Origin: Nitrosospira multiformis
Lineage (GTDB): Bacteria; Pseudomonadota; Gammaproteobacteria; Burkholderiales; Nitrosomonadaceae
Assembly (NCBI RefSeq): GCF_900110185.1
Contig: NZ_FOCT01000004.1
Coordinates: 124,001-188,000, forward strand
Length of the DNA: 64,000 nt
Direction: 5' to 3'
Position 1 is the first letter of the stretch, and every line of letters begins with the position of its first letter. The translations under genes and the position numbers were made by a program. The notes under the pieces are model-generated. The model saw only the letters and a program-made list of their open reading frames with translations, was not told the DNA's origin and ran no database searches. Shown piece by piece: positions 44,726-53,977 of this stretch.

Positions 44726-45540
44726 TATTTCGCCGCTTGTTTCGCCGTTTTGCGAGGTTTCGCGCTCCCTTCCGATGAGCTGCTTGATTCAAGCCGGGCA
44801 GCCATGCTGATCATGATCAATGTCAGCAGCATCAATAATGTCGAGATGGCGTTCACTTCAGGCGTCACCGCCACTTTTATCATCGTATAAATCTGGATCG
44901 GCAGAATCGGCTCCCCTACACCCTTGGTAAAGAATGTGATGACAAAATCATCGATGGACAGGGTGAACGACATCAAGGCGCCGGCGACCACGGCCGGCAT
45001 GATGAGCGGCAAGGTGACAAGCCGGAAAGTTTGCCAGGGCGATGCACCGAGATCGCGCGCGGCTTCGAAGATGCTTTCATCCATTCCCTGCAGCCGCGCC
45101 CGCACGATGATGGCGACAAAACCAATGCAGAAGGTGGTGTGCGCAATGATGATGGACACCATTCCGAGCGTGAAATTCAGGACTTGCAAAAAGAATAGCA
45201 GGATGGATACCCCCAGCAGGATTTCGGGCATTGCCACCGGAGTGAATACCAACACCGGTAATACCTTGAGCTTGTACCGGTGTATCGCCAGGCCGGCCAT
45301 GGTGCCCAGCAAGGTTGCGCAGAAGCTGGTGCAAAGCGCGATAATGAGCGAGTTGCGTGCCGCTAGTAGCATCTCCGTATTGTTGAACAGCGCTTTGTAC
45401 CAGAACAATGTAAAGCCGACCCATTCAGCGTTCAGCCTGGAATCGTTGAACGAGTACAGCACGACGATGATCAGCGGGATATAAAGGAAGGCGTAAACCA
45501 GCGCGGCCGCGGACCACAGCCAGAGATTTCCGCGCTTCAT
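44725..45540 (-). CDS. potC: Polyamine ABC transporter permease PotC/PotI
   Basis: 271 residues with six helices of the MetI-type fold. The ATPase-contact EAA loop reads EAARDLGASPWQTFRLVTLPLIMP (about 159-182), and the preceding helices contain LPVLVFTPVAMPEILLGVS. A typical PotC ending is followed by a Ser/Lys-rich tail. It pairs with the PotB-type permease one base upstream. An importer for spermidine or putrescine in the inner membrane. Confidence 0.9.
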   Translation of the reverse strand: MKRGNLWLWSAAALVYAFLYIPLIIVVLYSFNDSRLNAEWVGFTLFWYKALFNNTEMLLAARNSLIIALCTSFCATLLGTMAGLAIHRYKLKVLPVLVFTPVAMPEILLGVSILLFFLQVLNFTLGMVSIIIAHTTFCIGFVAIIVRARLQGMDESIFEAARDLGASPWQTFRLVTLPLIMPAVVAGALMSFTLSIDDFVITFFTKGVGEPILPIQIYTMIKVAVTPEVNAISTLLMLLTLIMISMAARLESSSSSEGSAKPRKTAKQAAK

Positions 45541-45541
45541 G

Positions 45542-46456
45542 CTATATCGCCCGTTGGCCGGTTGCAGAGCGGGCGAACCATGTGGTCAGGCCTGCGACGG
45601 ACAGTACTGCGAGTGTCAGCATGATTGATAATGCAGAACCGAAAGGCCAGTCACGGGTACCCAGGAACTGGTCCTTGATCAGGTTTCCGATCAGGATGTC
45701 GCCTGTACCACCTAATATGTCCGGCACGGCGAACATGCCCAGCACCGGAATGAATACCAGTGCGGAACCTGAAAATACGCCCGGCAGCGACAGCGGCCAG
45801 GTAACTCGCCAGAAGCGTTGCCAGGCATTCGCTCCCAGGTCCTGTGCTGCATCCAGAAGCGAGGGGTCGTGTTTCTCCAGGTTGGTATAGAGAGGCAGCA
45901 CCATGAACGGCAGATGTACATACACCATGCCTACCAATACCGCAAAAGGCGAGAATAATAACGTGACAGGGGCGATTCCGAACGCGCCGAGAACGGTGTT
46001 GACAAAGTGGCTGAGCGCGGATTCCGGGCCGAGAATGATCATCCAGGCGTAGATGCGGATGAGGAAATTGCTCGCGAACGGAAGTATCACCAACAGGACC
46101 ATCAGGTTGCGCAAGCGTTTTCTGCTGCGGGCAATCAGTAATGCCAACGGATAAGCCAGGATAAGACAGATCAAGGTCGTGCCGAATGCAACCGCGAACG
46201 ATTTGAGAAAAATCTCGGTGTATATAAAGTCGCTGAAAAAGAACTGGTAGGCATCAGGGGTGAATCCATATTCGCCGGCCGCTTTTTCCGAAGGTGGCGT
46301 AATGGGCGCCAGTCCCCCAAATTCGCCTGGAAAGCGAAACGAGGTGAGAATCATGATCAGACTGGGTGCAACAAAGAACACTATCAGAAACAATAGGGGT
46401 GGCCCGCTTACCAGCAGCCGGGCGAGTTGCTTTTCTTTCATTCCGCCCTTAATCAT
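45542..46456 (-). CDS. potB: Polyamine ABC transporter permease PotB/PotH
   Basis: 304 residues with six helices; the EAA loop is DAAQDLGANAWQRFWRVTWPLSLPG. The N-terminal helix is LLFLIVFFVAPSLIMILTSF. I place the start at ATG 46456, which overlaps the last bases of potA (ATGATTAA) and is consistent with translational coupling. ATG 46477 (seven residues longer) and ATG 46441 (five shorter, with AGGGCGG very close upstream) are alternatives. Partner of PotC for polyamine import. Confidence 0.88.
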   Translation of the reverse strand: MIKGGMKEKQLARLLVSGPPLLFLIVFFVAPSLIMILTSFRFPGEFGGLAPITPPSEKAAGEYGFTPDAYQFFFSDFIYTEIFLKSFAVAFGTTLICLILAYPLALLIARSRKRLRNLMVLLVILPFASNFLIRIYAWMIILGPESALSHFVNTVLGAFGIAPVTLLFSPFAVLVGMVYVHLPFMVLPLYTNLEKHDPSLLDAAQDLGANAWQRFWRVTWPLSLPGVFSGSALVFIPVLGMFAVPDILGGTGDILIGNLIKDQFLGTRDWPFGSALSIMLTLAVLSVAGLTTWFARSATGQRAI

Positions 46457-47534
46457 TGAGAAAAATGCCCGCGTCATGGCGCCAGGAGATCGTTACCTCG
46501 TCATCCACCTCGAAAAACTTGGCCCGGCCAGGAGCGGAATTTGGCAGTAAAGCTTCAATATAGGCACCGTTGACGAGTTCCACAATATAAGTAGTTACGT
46601 CGCCGACATACAGGAAGTCGTGCACTTTGCCGCGGAAATGGTTTTTTAGCTGCGATTCATTGGACGGGTGAGAAATTCGCACCTGCTCCGGCCGGATGGC
46701 CAGCACGCCCTTGTCGCCCACCTCCACACCCTCCCTGGCCGGCGCCGTTACCTCTCCCAGTCCTTCTATCGCGAGTTTCAGATGAGACGGAACAGCTTCC
46801 ATAACCGCTGCATTCATCACGCTGATTTTGCCGATGAAATCTGCAACAAAATGATTTCTCGGCGTACTGTAGATTTTAGAGGGTTCGTCTATCTGCTCGA
46901 CATTGCCCCGGTTCATTACTGCGATGCGATGTGATAGCGCCAGCGCTTCATCCTGTGCATGAGTGACAAAAATAAAGGTAATACCGATTTCTTTCTGGAG
47001 GTTGATGAGCTCGATCTGCATCTCTTCGCGCAACTTTGCGTCAAGTGCGCCCAGGGGCTCATCGAGCAGGAGCAGTCGCGGTCGATTCACCAATCCTCTG
47101 GCGAAAGCCACGCGCTGTTTCTGCCCGCCGGAGAGCTCGTGTGGAAAGCGATTACCGAAGTTCGGCAGGTGAACCCGCTCCAACAGTTCATTCACCCTTT
47201 TTTTTATTTCCTGTGGGGCTTTCCCTGCCATCTTGAGGGGAAAGGCGATATTGTCCGCCACCGTCATATGCGGAAATAAAGCATAGGTCTGGAATACGGT
47301 ATGGACAGGGCGTTTTTCCGGCGGGATACCCACCATATCCTTGCCGTCCAGCAGGATTTGACCGGAGTCCGGCAGGTCGAACCCGGCTATCATCCGCAGC
47401 AGCGTTGTTTTACCGCAACCGGACGGCCCCAGCAGCGTGAAGAACTCGCCGGCTTCCACATCGATGCTGACGTTGTCGACCGCGGTGTAACTGCCGAAAC
47501 GACGCGTAACATTACGGATTTCCAGGAGCGCCAT
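46449..47534 (-). CDS. potA: Polyamine ABC transporter ATPase PotA/PotG
   Basis: 361 residues. The N-terminal ATPase domain has Walker A GPSGCGKT (36-43), signature LSGGQKQR (134-141) and Walker B LLLLDEP (154-160). The C-terminal TOBE regulatory domain (about 280-360) contains VLAIRPEQVRI and DFLYVGDVTTYIVEL. First gene of the operon potA-potB-potC-potD on the minus strand. It powers polyamine import. Confidence 0.92.
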   Translation of the reverse strand: MALLEIRNVTRRFGSYTAVDNVSIDVEAGEFFTLLGPSGCGKTTLLRMIAGFDLPDSGQILLDGKDMVGIPPEKRPVHTVFQTYALFPHMTVADNIAFPLKMAGKAPQEIKKRVNELLERVHLPNFGNRFPHELSGGQKQRVAFARGLVNRPRLLLLDEPLGALDAKLREEMQIELINLQKEIGITFIFVTHAQDEALALSHRIAVMNRGNVEQIDEPSKIYSTPRNHFVADFIGKISVMNAAVMEAVPSHLKLAIEGLGEVTAPAREGVEVGDKGVLAIRPEQVRISHPSNESQLKNHFRGKVHDFLYVGDVTTYIVELVNGAYIEALLPNSAPGRAKFFEVDDEVTISWRHDAGIFLND

Positions 47535-47671
47535 AGTCGGGACAAATCAAGGTAAAACTCGACATTTTACCAAAATTTATGAAGCAACTGCTGCTTCGCC
47601 ATTCTCTTAAGAACTTCGACGCTAAGATAAAACGATAGCAGGTCAGTATCGGGCAGCCATCGATCCGCCTA

Positions 47672-47705
47672 CAAAAAACCCCATCCCTATGGAAGCGGAT
47701 GGGGT
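47672..47705 (-). terminator. Rho-independent terminator after amoC
   Basis: On the minus strand ACCCCATCC and GGATGGGGT form a nine-pair stem around a ten-base loop, followed at once by six T (plus-strand A at 47673-47678). It lies 47 bases downstream of the amoC stop and also just before the pot operon start region. Confidence 0.85.
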
Positions 47706-47751
47706 GTACCACGCTGGTTAGAATCTGGAGTTAAAACTTGATCCTTTACCT

Positions 47752-48570
47752 TTAGACAACGTTATCCAGGATCACCTGGCTTTGCTTGTTCCATTGCACA
47801 TCCAGGAGGTTGGAGAAACGTGCAATGATTTGGACGGCGAGGCCCCCTTGGAACAGCCCGGCCCAGGCCAGTACCACGAAGCCCCAGTGCAGCGGTGCGC
47901 TGAAGAGTTCCTCCATGAACCAGAAGGCATGGCCCCATTCGTTCAGGCCGACGTTCGGGAGACTCATGATCGGACCGGCAATGACCATCACCAGCGGAAA
48001 CGAGGTCGTCTTGTTGTAGAGTGGCAGACGCGTGCTGGCATAGATGTACATCGATACGCCCATGATGATGTACATCGGGAACGAGCCATAGAACAAAGGA
48101 ATATGGCTGGGAGTGAAGCTCGTGTCACGAATGATCACCTGGTGCCAGGAAGCGTCCTGCTCGGTGAAGAAGCTCGATCCCCAGTAGACGCCGAACAGGT
48201 ATACCCCCAGCCACATCAGGAAATAGAAGTACCGCTTGATTTCCTGCTTGATCGTCAGGCTGGCCAATTCCTCCTTGGTGCTGCGGGTCTTCCACAGCCA
48301 ACCCCAGTATAAGGCGGCCATGGTGGGCCAGAGTATCATCTGGAAGCGCCATAGCCCCATCCAGATTTGCTCGAACTCCGGTTCCATGGAGTCCATCCCG
48401 TGGGAATAGGCGTAGGTGCGTTGGAACCAGACCCAGAAAACCGCCAGCCCCAGTATCGGCAGCAGACCCAGCTTGTAGAACTTGGAGTCATACCATTCCG
48501 ACATGTCGTAGGCAGGACTGCTTGCCTTCACTGCCTTATCTACTACTCTATTTTCAACTGCAGTAGCCAT
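47752..48570 (-). CDS. amoC: Ammonia monooxygenase subunit C (stand-alone copy)
   Basis: 272 residues, a multi-helix membrane subunit of the copper enzyme that oxidises ammonia to hydroxylamine. The family entry motif [15 protein letters not shown] is at 21-35, and the copper-site residues correspond to PmoC D156/H160/H173: D139, H143 and H156, with the same 4 and 13 residue intervals. The start at 48570 has AAGGAG six bases upstream; an in-frame ATG at 48588 would leave that site inside the gene. No amoA or amoB follows: a terminator lies 47 bases after the stop. Betaproteobacterial ammonia oxidisers carry such single amoC copies in addition to amoCAB operons and use them under stress or recovery. 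Upstream come a hairpin and a 26-codon ORF. Confidence 0.95.
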   Translation of the reverse strand: MATAVENRVVDKAVKASSPAYDMSEWYDSKFYKLGLLPILGLAVFWVWFQRTYAYSHGMDSMEPEFEQIWMGLWRFQMILWPTMAALYWGWLWKTRSTKEELASLTIKQEIKRYFYFLMWLGVYLFGVYWGSSFFTEQDASWHQVIIRDTSFTPSHIPLFYGSFPMYIIMGVSMYIYASTRLPLYNKTTSFPLVMVIAGPIMSLPNVGLNEWGHAFWFMEELFSAPLHWGFVVLAWAGLFQGGLAVQIIARFSNLLDVQWNKQSQVILDNVV

Positions 48571-48635
48571 CACCAGCTCCTTTTGCAAATAATCCAGAAT
48601 CCCCGAAGGAATTTGGAGATCAAGAACAAAGATTC

Positions 48636-48664
48636 AGGGGAAGTGCAGGAGGAGTACTTCCCCT
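48636..48664 (-). promoter_or_regulatory. Hairpin with anti-Shine-Dalgarno-like loop in the amoC leader
   Basis: On the amoC sense strand AGGGGAAGT pairs perfectly with ACTTCCCCT around the loop ACTCCTCCTGC. The loop's CTCCT or CCTCCT could pair with AGGAG of the amoC ribosome-binding site (48577-48582) or with AGGAGG of the short upstream ORF. This suggests, but does not prove, translational control. No T-run follows, so termination is unlikely. Confidence 0.5.
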
Positions 48665-48769
48665 GGCGTCTCAGCGGATCAAAAGAGTGCTGCCGCAACA
48701 TCCAGGGGGTTGAGGGAAGGCCCCCTTGGCAGCCTCAATGGATCAGAAGAGCGCTACCGCCAACAGTGG
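48664..48769 (-). repeat. Imperfect 42-bp direct repeat overlapping the end of the short ORF
   Basis: 48664-48704 and 48727-48769 resemble each other, sharing GCACTCTTTTGATCC-like and GCGCTCTTCTGATCC blocks on the minus strand. The second copy contains the last codons and stop of the 26-codon ORF. Between them CCAGGGGG and CCCCCTTGG can form another hairpin. Confidence 0.6.
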
Positions 48770-48823
48770 TACCGTCATGCCCGTAAAATATGAAAGGGCA
48801 AGGAGTTTTCCTACTTTCATCAT
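48743..48823 (-). CDS. 26-codon hydrophobic ORF upstream of amoC
   Basis: Two consecutive ATG codons (48823 and 48820) are preceded by GATAAGGAGG, an almost ideal ribosome-binding site. The product is a 26-residue hydrophobic peptide with a Lys-containing start (MMKVGKLLAL) and a membrane-like body (FTGMTVPLLAVALF). Its stop lies about 170 bases before amoC on the same strand, and no terminator intervenes. It could be a small membrane subunit or a leader peptide. No family was recognised. The site strength and position argue for translation; function is unknown. Confidence 0.55.
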   Translation of the reverse strand: MMKVGKLLALSYFTGMTVPLLAVALF

Positions 48824-49494
48824 CTTCCTCCTTATCAAAGCTTCGCCTTTACCGATACAGCGATTTGTTAAGAAGTTGTGATCTTTTTGTGAAGTTTTTG
48901 TTATATTACTGTGAAGACACTTCCTGGTCAACCCAATTCCCCTTCAAGGATTTCTCGCGAAGAATGGTCGACGAAAGGTCTCGGATGACGGCCCTGTACG
49001 AATCAACCCAGCGAATTAACCCAGTGGATCAACCCAGGATGTGAGTTTCCTTTGCAGAACGCCGGGGTGCGGAGGGTGTTGCGGAGATTGCGTGAGGAGC
49101 ACCGGACGTGCCGGCCAAAGGGAATTCAAAGGGGAATTTAAAGATGCCGCCGCAAGCAGCGCTTGGATCATGGGCCATGACGGGCATGCCAGGTGAAGCG
49201 CTGCCTCAAGTAATGGGCGGCTGGCGTGGCCTATGACTTAACGGAAAACGAGGATAGGAAAGATTTTTTGCGCGCGCAAAAAATCTCATGAAGAGCGTGT
49301 GAAAGGAATCATAGCGGGATATGGAGATATGGATAGCGGAACTGATTGCACTCCAATGGACCGCTCAAGGGGAGGGCGACCTGCCAGTCTGGCCACCTTG
49401 CTCTATCGCGCCCTAACCCCTGGATTCCCGTACTGCGATTCTTCCATCTTCAACGAGGGGCGTTCATGCTCTCGGGAGTATGCAAAAACCGTCC
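48824..49494. other. Intergenic region upstream of the amoC unit
   Basis: About 670 bases between the short ORF and the ubiB stop. It is expected to hold the amoC promoter near 48840-48930 (AT-rich on the minus strand), but no clear hexamer pair was assigned. A perfect 26-bp palindrome is at 49261. Nothing else was recognised. Confidence 0.4.
49261..49286. repeat. 26-bp perfect palindrome
   Basis: AGATTTTTTGCGC at 49261-49273 is followed directly by its exact reverse complement to 49286. T-tracts are on the 5' arm and A-tracts on the 3' arm, so it is not a normal rho-independent terminator for either strand. It lies downstream of ubiB (minus), about 200 bases from its stop. Confidence 0.6.
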
Positions 49495-51009
49495 TTATTT
49501 TCCCAGATGCCACAGTATCACTACGATCAGCAATACGATGAAGATGGTGAGTCGCCGGGTCTCACGTTTTTTCTCCAGGATAAACCGGTCCATCTTTTCT
49601 TCCAGAGCGCTGGTACGTATCTCCGTCAGGGCATGATGCATCAGGCGGGGAAACTGGGGCATGATTACCGCCCAGCTCGTGGCTTCCTTGCGCAGGCGGC
49701 GGCTGAGCCCTCTCCAGCCCAACTGCTCTGCCATCCAGTTTTCCAGGTATGGCTTGGCTGTCGTCCACAGGTCGAGATTGGGGTCGAGGTCCCGTCCCAG
49801 TCCTTCGATATTGAGCAGGGTTTTTTGCAGCATCACCAGTTGTGGCTGGATTTCGACATTGAACTGGCGCGATGTTTGAAACAGCCGCAGCAATACCCGG
49901 CCAAATGAAATCTCGCTCAAGGGTTTGTCGAAAATGGGCTCGCATACCGCCCGGATAGCGGTTTCGAAGTCGTTGACTCGCGTGTTTTTCGGCGCCCATC
50001 CCGCTTCCACGTGCGCTTCCGCCACACGTTTGTAGTCACGACGGAAGAAAGCAAGGAAATTCTGCGCGAGATAATTCTTGTCCTCGTCGGTAAGGGTTCC
50101 CATTATGCCGAAGTCGACAGCGATATATCGGCCGTCACTGCCGACAAAGATGTTTCCCGGGTGCATATCGGCATGGAAATAGCCGTCGCGGAACACCTGG
50201 GTAAAAAAGATTTCCACCCCGACGCGGGCAAGTCGCGGAATATCCACGCCCTGCTCCCGCAAGGCTGCGACATGACTGATGGGCGTGCCTTTGACGCGCT
50301 GCATCACCATGACGCTCGAATAGCAGTAATCCCAGTAGACTTCCGGTACAAGAAGCAGGGGAGAGTCCAGGAAATTGCGCCGCAACTGGCTGCAATTGGA
50401 CGCTTCGCGCATGAGATCCAGTTCGTCATCGAGATGACGGGCGAATTCAGTCACGACTTCCCTTACCTTGAGCCGCTTGGCATCCGGCCAGACTATTTCG
50501 AGCAAAAGAGCGCCTGTGTCCATCAGCGCGATATCATGGGCGATCACAGGCGCGATACCGGGACGCAGCACCTTGACTGCGACTTCCGTACCATCATGCA
50601 GCACTGCCAGATGAACTTGGGCAATGGACGCGCTTGCTACCGGCTCCGCATCGAACAGCAGAAAAACTTCGTTGACGGGTTTTCCGTAAACCTCTTCAAG
50701 TGTCTTGAGGGCAATGCTGGAGGGAAATGGTGGAACCTGGTCCTGTAGTTTCGCCAGTTCGTCGGCGATATCGGGCGGCAGAAGATCCCGCCGGGTAGAG
50801 AGCATCTGGCCGAACTTAACGAAGATGGGACCCAAGGCTTCCAGGGCGAGGCGGAGACGTTCGCCCCGCGCACGATCCAGTTTACGCCAGAACGTTGCCG
50901 CTCTGACGACAGGTCGCAGCAGACGCAGACGCTCGTGGCTCAGGAAGAATTCGTCGAGGCCGAAGCGGAATGAGACGGCGAGTATTTTGAGAAGACGGAA
51001 GAAACGCAT
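49495..51009 (-). CDS. ubiB: UbiB family atypical kinase/ATPase of ubiquinone biosynthesis
   Basis: 504 residues, the usual length. The family KxGQ motif is [16 protein letters not shown] near residue 65; the ATP-site Ala-rich loop [19 protein letters not shown] (lysine), the HADMHPGN catalytic loop and VDFGIMG (metal-binding) follow in kinase order. Two C-terminal helices end the protein (about 460-500). UbiB assists extraction or organisation of quinone intermediates at the inner membrane. It is the last gene of a minus-strand trio Tim44-like, ubiJ, ubiB. Confidence 0.93.
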   Translation of the reverse strand: MRFFRLLKILAVSFRFGLDEFFLSHERLRLLRPVVRAATFWRKLDRARGERLRLALEALGPIFVKFGQMLSTRRDLLPPDIADELAKLQDQVPPFPSSIALKTLEEVYGKPVNEVFLLFDAEPVASASIAQVHLAVLHDGTEVAVKVLRPGIAPVIAHDIALMDTGALLLEIVWPDAKRLKVREVVTEFARHLDDELDLMREASNCSQLRRNFLDSPLLLVPEVYWDYCYSSVMVMQRVKGTPISHVAALREQGVDIPRLARVGVEIFFTQVFRDGYFHADMHPGNIFVGSDGRYIAVDFGIMGTLTDEDKNYLAQNFLAFFRRDYKRVAEAHVEAGWAPKNTRVNDFETAIRAVCEPIFDKPLSEISFGRVLLRLFQTSRQFNVEIQPQLVMLQKTLLNIEGLGRDLDPNLDLWTTAKPYLENWMAEQLGWRGLSRRLRKEATSWAVIMPQFPRLMHHALTEIRTSALEEKMDRFILEKKRETRRLTIFIVLLIVVILWHLGK

Positions 51010-51077
51010 TTATTCTATTCTGCTACCCCGATTCGCTCAGGGATTTGCCCAGATGTTCCTTGATCTTCTCAGTTCAC

Positions 51078-51659
51078 TTATAAGGACTTGTTTATGAGGC
51101 TTTCCACACGAAGTTCCAGTCTTGACACCTGGTCCTGCAATCCGCTCACTTCATTGGCAAATGTGCGCATGTCGCTGGGCTTGGCAAGTACCGGCTGCTC
51201 TTCGGTGAGGTACTCTGTCAACGCCTGAGACAAATTATGAAGGGTTTCGTTATGCCAGTGGACCAAGCTTTCCCCCGCCCGGACCACCCGGTGAGCGAGG
51301 ATGTCCCCCATCACGTCGCTTAAATCCTGCTCCACGTCCCAGCGCAGATTTTGCCCGATCTCGAGGATTTCCTGGCCGAACATGCTATCCCCGGAAATCC
51401 GGATTTCACGGTATGCGGCTTCATCGCGAACGAGCAGGCGCGGCAGCAACGCCGGCATGATGGTCAGGATGGCGTCGTTGCCAGCGACGGTGGATGCTGC
51501 CGCCACCTCGCCGGTAGGCTGGATGATGACGGCAAGATCAAAAAAAGGTGGGACGCGAAAACGGGCAGTCTTCCCGGCGCACGGCTGCAGCCGTTTGCGC
51601 GCCCAGCTTTCTCCACGCAGCACATGGTTGAGCGGAGCTATCGCCACCGATGCCAGCAT
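51078..51659 (-). CDS. ubiJ: UbiJ, SCP2-domain ubiquinone biosynthesis accessory protein
   Basis: 193 residues. An SCP2-like lipid-binding domain (about 5-110, with LNHVLRGESWARKRLQPCAGKTARF at its start) and a C-terminal coiled coil (FANEVSGLQDQVSRLELRVESL, about 165-190) are the expected UbiJ layout. It organises the soluble Ubi complex that modifies the quinone ring. Its neighbour ubiB is 68 bases downstream, and the Tim44-like gene ends 11 bases upstream. In many proteobacteria ubiE-ubiJ-ubiB are clustered; ubiE is not here. Confidence 0.88.
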   Translation of the reverse strand: MLASVAIAPLNHVLRGESWARKRLQPCAGKTARFRVPPFFDLAVIIQPTGEVAAASTVAGNDAILTIMPALLPRLLVRDEAAYREIRISGDSMFGQEILEIGQNLRWDVEQDLSDVMGDILAHRVVRAGESLVHWHNETLHNLSQALTEYLTEEQPVLAKPSDMRTFANEVSGLQDQVSRLELRVESLINKSL

Positions 51660-51670
51660 GGAATCCGTCT

Positions 51671-52555
51671 CTAGGAGACTTGTTGAATTCCAGAGAGCAG
51701 CCAGACGGCATCAGGATCTTTGAGATCCTTCTGCACATGCCAGATTTCATCGAACGCTTCCGGCGCTGACTGGGGCGATTCGCGCAACTGACCATTGAAG
51801 CGGACACTGGCAATTGCCATGTCTTTTTCCGTGATCACTTCGAGCAGCTGCGCATTGATCGCCAGCACGTCGGTCCGCTGGGGCTCGTTACCGCGCTCGT
51901 TGATCTGCATGCTGATCTCCGCATACATCTCGGGGGTAGTATATTCCCGGATATCGTTCAGGTCGCGCGCATCATTTGCTGCCTGCAAGCGTATGAATGA
52001 AGTCTTTGCATTACGCAGGAAAGGTTCCACCTGAAAATCAGCGGGAATATTGGCTGTGCCGGAAATCGGTGCCACCGCGCTTGCTCTCGGGGTTGCCTCC
52101 GGTCCGGAGCCCGTTGCGGCTGTTGCTCCGGGTGTGACGCCGTGATCGGTTGAGGTTCCCTGCATGCCCGAATACTGCATTGGGCGAGCCGAGTGTTCCT
52201 GCCTTGGTTTACGCAGCATGCGCATGACAAAAAAGACCCCGCCGATCAACGCTGCCAGCATCAGCACGTCCATCATATTGATTCCTTCAAATGCGCCGCC
52301 CATGAAAAGCGCGGCCAGCAATCCTCCCGCAGCTAAACCGGCCAGCGGTCCCAACCACTTATTGCCGCCTGGGCGCGCGGCTGCTCCCGGCGCGGCGTTG
52401 GGTGTTTGTCCGGGCTGGGGGGCTGCCTGTTGGCTCATGGATTCCCGTTGCTTGCCGATACTTTGACCGCCACCGAAGCGTTTCGCCTCGGCATCGAAGG
52501 CCGCCAATCCTAAGCTGAAAACGGCCAGGGTCAACAGAGTCAATATTTTCTTCAT
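51671..52555 (-). CDS. Tim44-domain membrane-associated protein
   Basis: 294 residues. A signal-like N-terminus (about 1-24), a Gln/Pro/Ala/Gly-rich linker, two hydrophobic segments (about 68-85 and 95-115) and a C-terminal Tim44-like domain (about 160-290, with FLRNAKTSFIRLQAANDARDLNDIREYTTPEMYAEI) give the usual bacterial layout. Function in bacteria is not well defined; co-occurrence with ubiJ/ubiB is common in this group of betaproteobacteria. First gene of the trio. Confidence 0.85.
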   Translation of the reverse strand: MKKILTLLTLAVFSLGLAAFDAEAKRFGGGQSIGKQRESMSQQAAPQPGQTPNAAPGAAARPGGNKWLGPLAGLAAGGLLAALFMGGAFEGINMMDVLMLAALIGGVFFVMRMLRKPRQEHSARPMQYSGMQGTSTDHGVTPGATAATGSGPEATPRASAVAPISGTANIPADFQVEPFLRNAKTSFIRLQAANDARDLNDIREYTTPEMYAEISMQINERGNEPQRTDVLAINAQLLEVITEKDMAIASVRFNGQLRESPQSAPEAFDEIWHVQKDLKDPDAVWLLSGIQQVS

Positions 52556-53034
52556 GAAGGTCTCCCGGGATACGGTTAAAGTAAGGAGTATAGCACCATC
52601 AATTCAAGGAAATGTCGCCTAAAATCAGAATCGCTCACGTCTTTGAGGAATCCTTTCAGGGATAAACGATTGATGGAGGAAAAACGGATAAGTTCAGGGA
52701 GGGATTGCCACGGCAGTCCGGCAGCAAGGGGTGCAAAACATCTGTCATATGAGGGTTGACGTACAGACGCCGCCGAAGATCGTGTCTCTAATCGCCAGTT
52801 TGATGCTGGGATGCGGTATCGTGATTTTCCGCAGCGCTGCTGGCAGCAGTATAAGGAACGGGGTAAAGGGTCCTTGCTGACAAGGCCGAAGGAGCGAAGG
52901 ACTGAAGGATCGTAGGGAACCGGAAAATCATTCGGTTTATCCCCGTTCCGGCTATCGCAACATCTTTCGACCGAATATCTTTTAGCCAGATTTCAAGTGA
53001 CCGTGTTCGATAAATGCTATTGCGAGGAACATAC
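52556..53034. other. Intergenic region upstream of the universal stress protein
   Basis: About 480 bases between divergent genes. It contains short hairpins such as AGCGCTGCTGGCAGCAGT near 52835, but no confident promoter, RNA gene or ORF was seen. It should carry the promoters of the Tim44-ubiJ-ubiB unit and the stress protein-ackA-xfp set. Confidence 0.4.
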
Positions 53035-53919
53035 GTGGAGAAAATTCAACGCATACTCATCGCCACCGATTTCTCCCCACGGGGCGAGCGAGCCGTGCAG
53101 CGCGCCGCGCTACTGGCGTCAGAGCATGCAGCCGAGCTGTATCTGTTGCATGTCCTTCCCACGTTGCCGCTCGAAGTATTCAAGCATCTGATAGCAGAAA
53201 CGCCGCTGGAAACAGAACAGAGGCTCTACAACCGGGCAAAGATAGCACTGCAGGGCAGGGCGGAAATGTTGGCGTCGAAAGGCATACGGGTAAAGCATCA
53301 CGTTGCCATCGGCAGGGCGCACCTCGAAATTAACCGCTGTGCCCAGTCCCATCATGCCGATCTCATTGTGATCGGAGACCAGGGGGAAAGCTTCGCGCGC
53401 GAATTCTTTTTAGGGACGACCGCATCGAAAACGCTCCGCACGGGTCATCATCCCTTGCTTATCGTCAAGCAGGAGTCAAGGGATAAGTACAAACACGTGC
53501 TGGTACCTGTCGATTTTTCGAAAAACTCCCTGAATGCGCTGGAGATGGCATTGAAAGTTATGATGGATGCATCCATTCACGTCTTGCATGTGGTGGAAAT
53601 GCCGCTCGGGCAGAAAATGAAGCAGGCGGGGTACGATGCAGATCGGGTCGACCACTACCGCGAGGAAATGTTGACTCATGCCCGCGAAGGCATGGAGAAA
53701 ATAGTCAGCGATTACGTACACGGCGGCAGGCGCGTTGCATCCATTATCGAATACGGCCGTGCGCCGGATACGATCCGCGAGAAAACGCAGGCTCTCGATA
53801 TCGATCTCATTGTGATAGGCAAGCGCGGTCAGACAGAACTGGATGAGGCGTTGTTCGGATCAGTCACAAAGCATATTCTTTATGAAACGCCCTGCGATGT
53901 GCTCGTAGTCAACCCGTAA
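53035..53919 (+). CDS. Tandem universal stress protein (UspA domain pair)
   Basis: 294 residues from GTG 53035, which has GAGGAA upstream; an ATG at 53014 in frame would add seven residues. Two UspA domains (about 1-145 and 150-294) each begin with a strand plus DFS (RILIATDFSP, HVLVPVDFSK) and end with the nucleotide-binding pattern (GDQGESFAREFFLGTTASK and GKRGQTELDEALFGSVTKHIL). Such proteins respond to energy and oxidative stress. The ackA start is about 60 bases downstream, suggesting co-expression with the phosphoketolase pathway genes. Confidence 0.9.
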   Translation: MEKIQRILIATDFSPRGERAVQRAALLASEHAAELYLLHVLPTLPLEVFKHLIAETPLETEQRLYNRAKIALQGRAEMLASKGIRVKHHVAIGRAHLEINRCAQSHHADLIVIGDQGESFAREFFLGTTASKTLRTGHHPLLIVKQESRDKYKHVLVPVDFSKNSLNALEMALKVMMDASIHVLHVVEMPLGQKMKQAGYDADRVDHYREEMLTHAREGMEKIVSDYVHGGRRVASIIEYGRAPDTIREKTQALDIDLIVIGKRGQTELDEALFGSVTKHILYETPCDVLVVNP

Positions 53920-53977
53920 TATGATTCTGTAATTCTCAAACGCTGACGGAGCACCGGCAGCAGCCTTAGTCTTTGCC

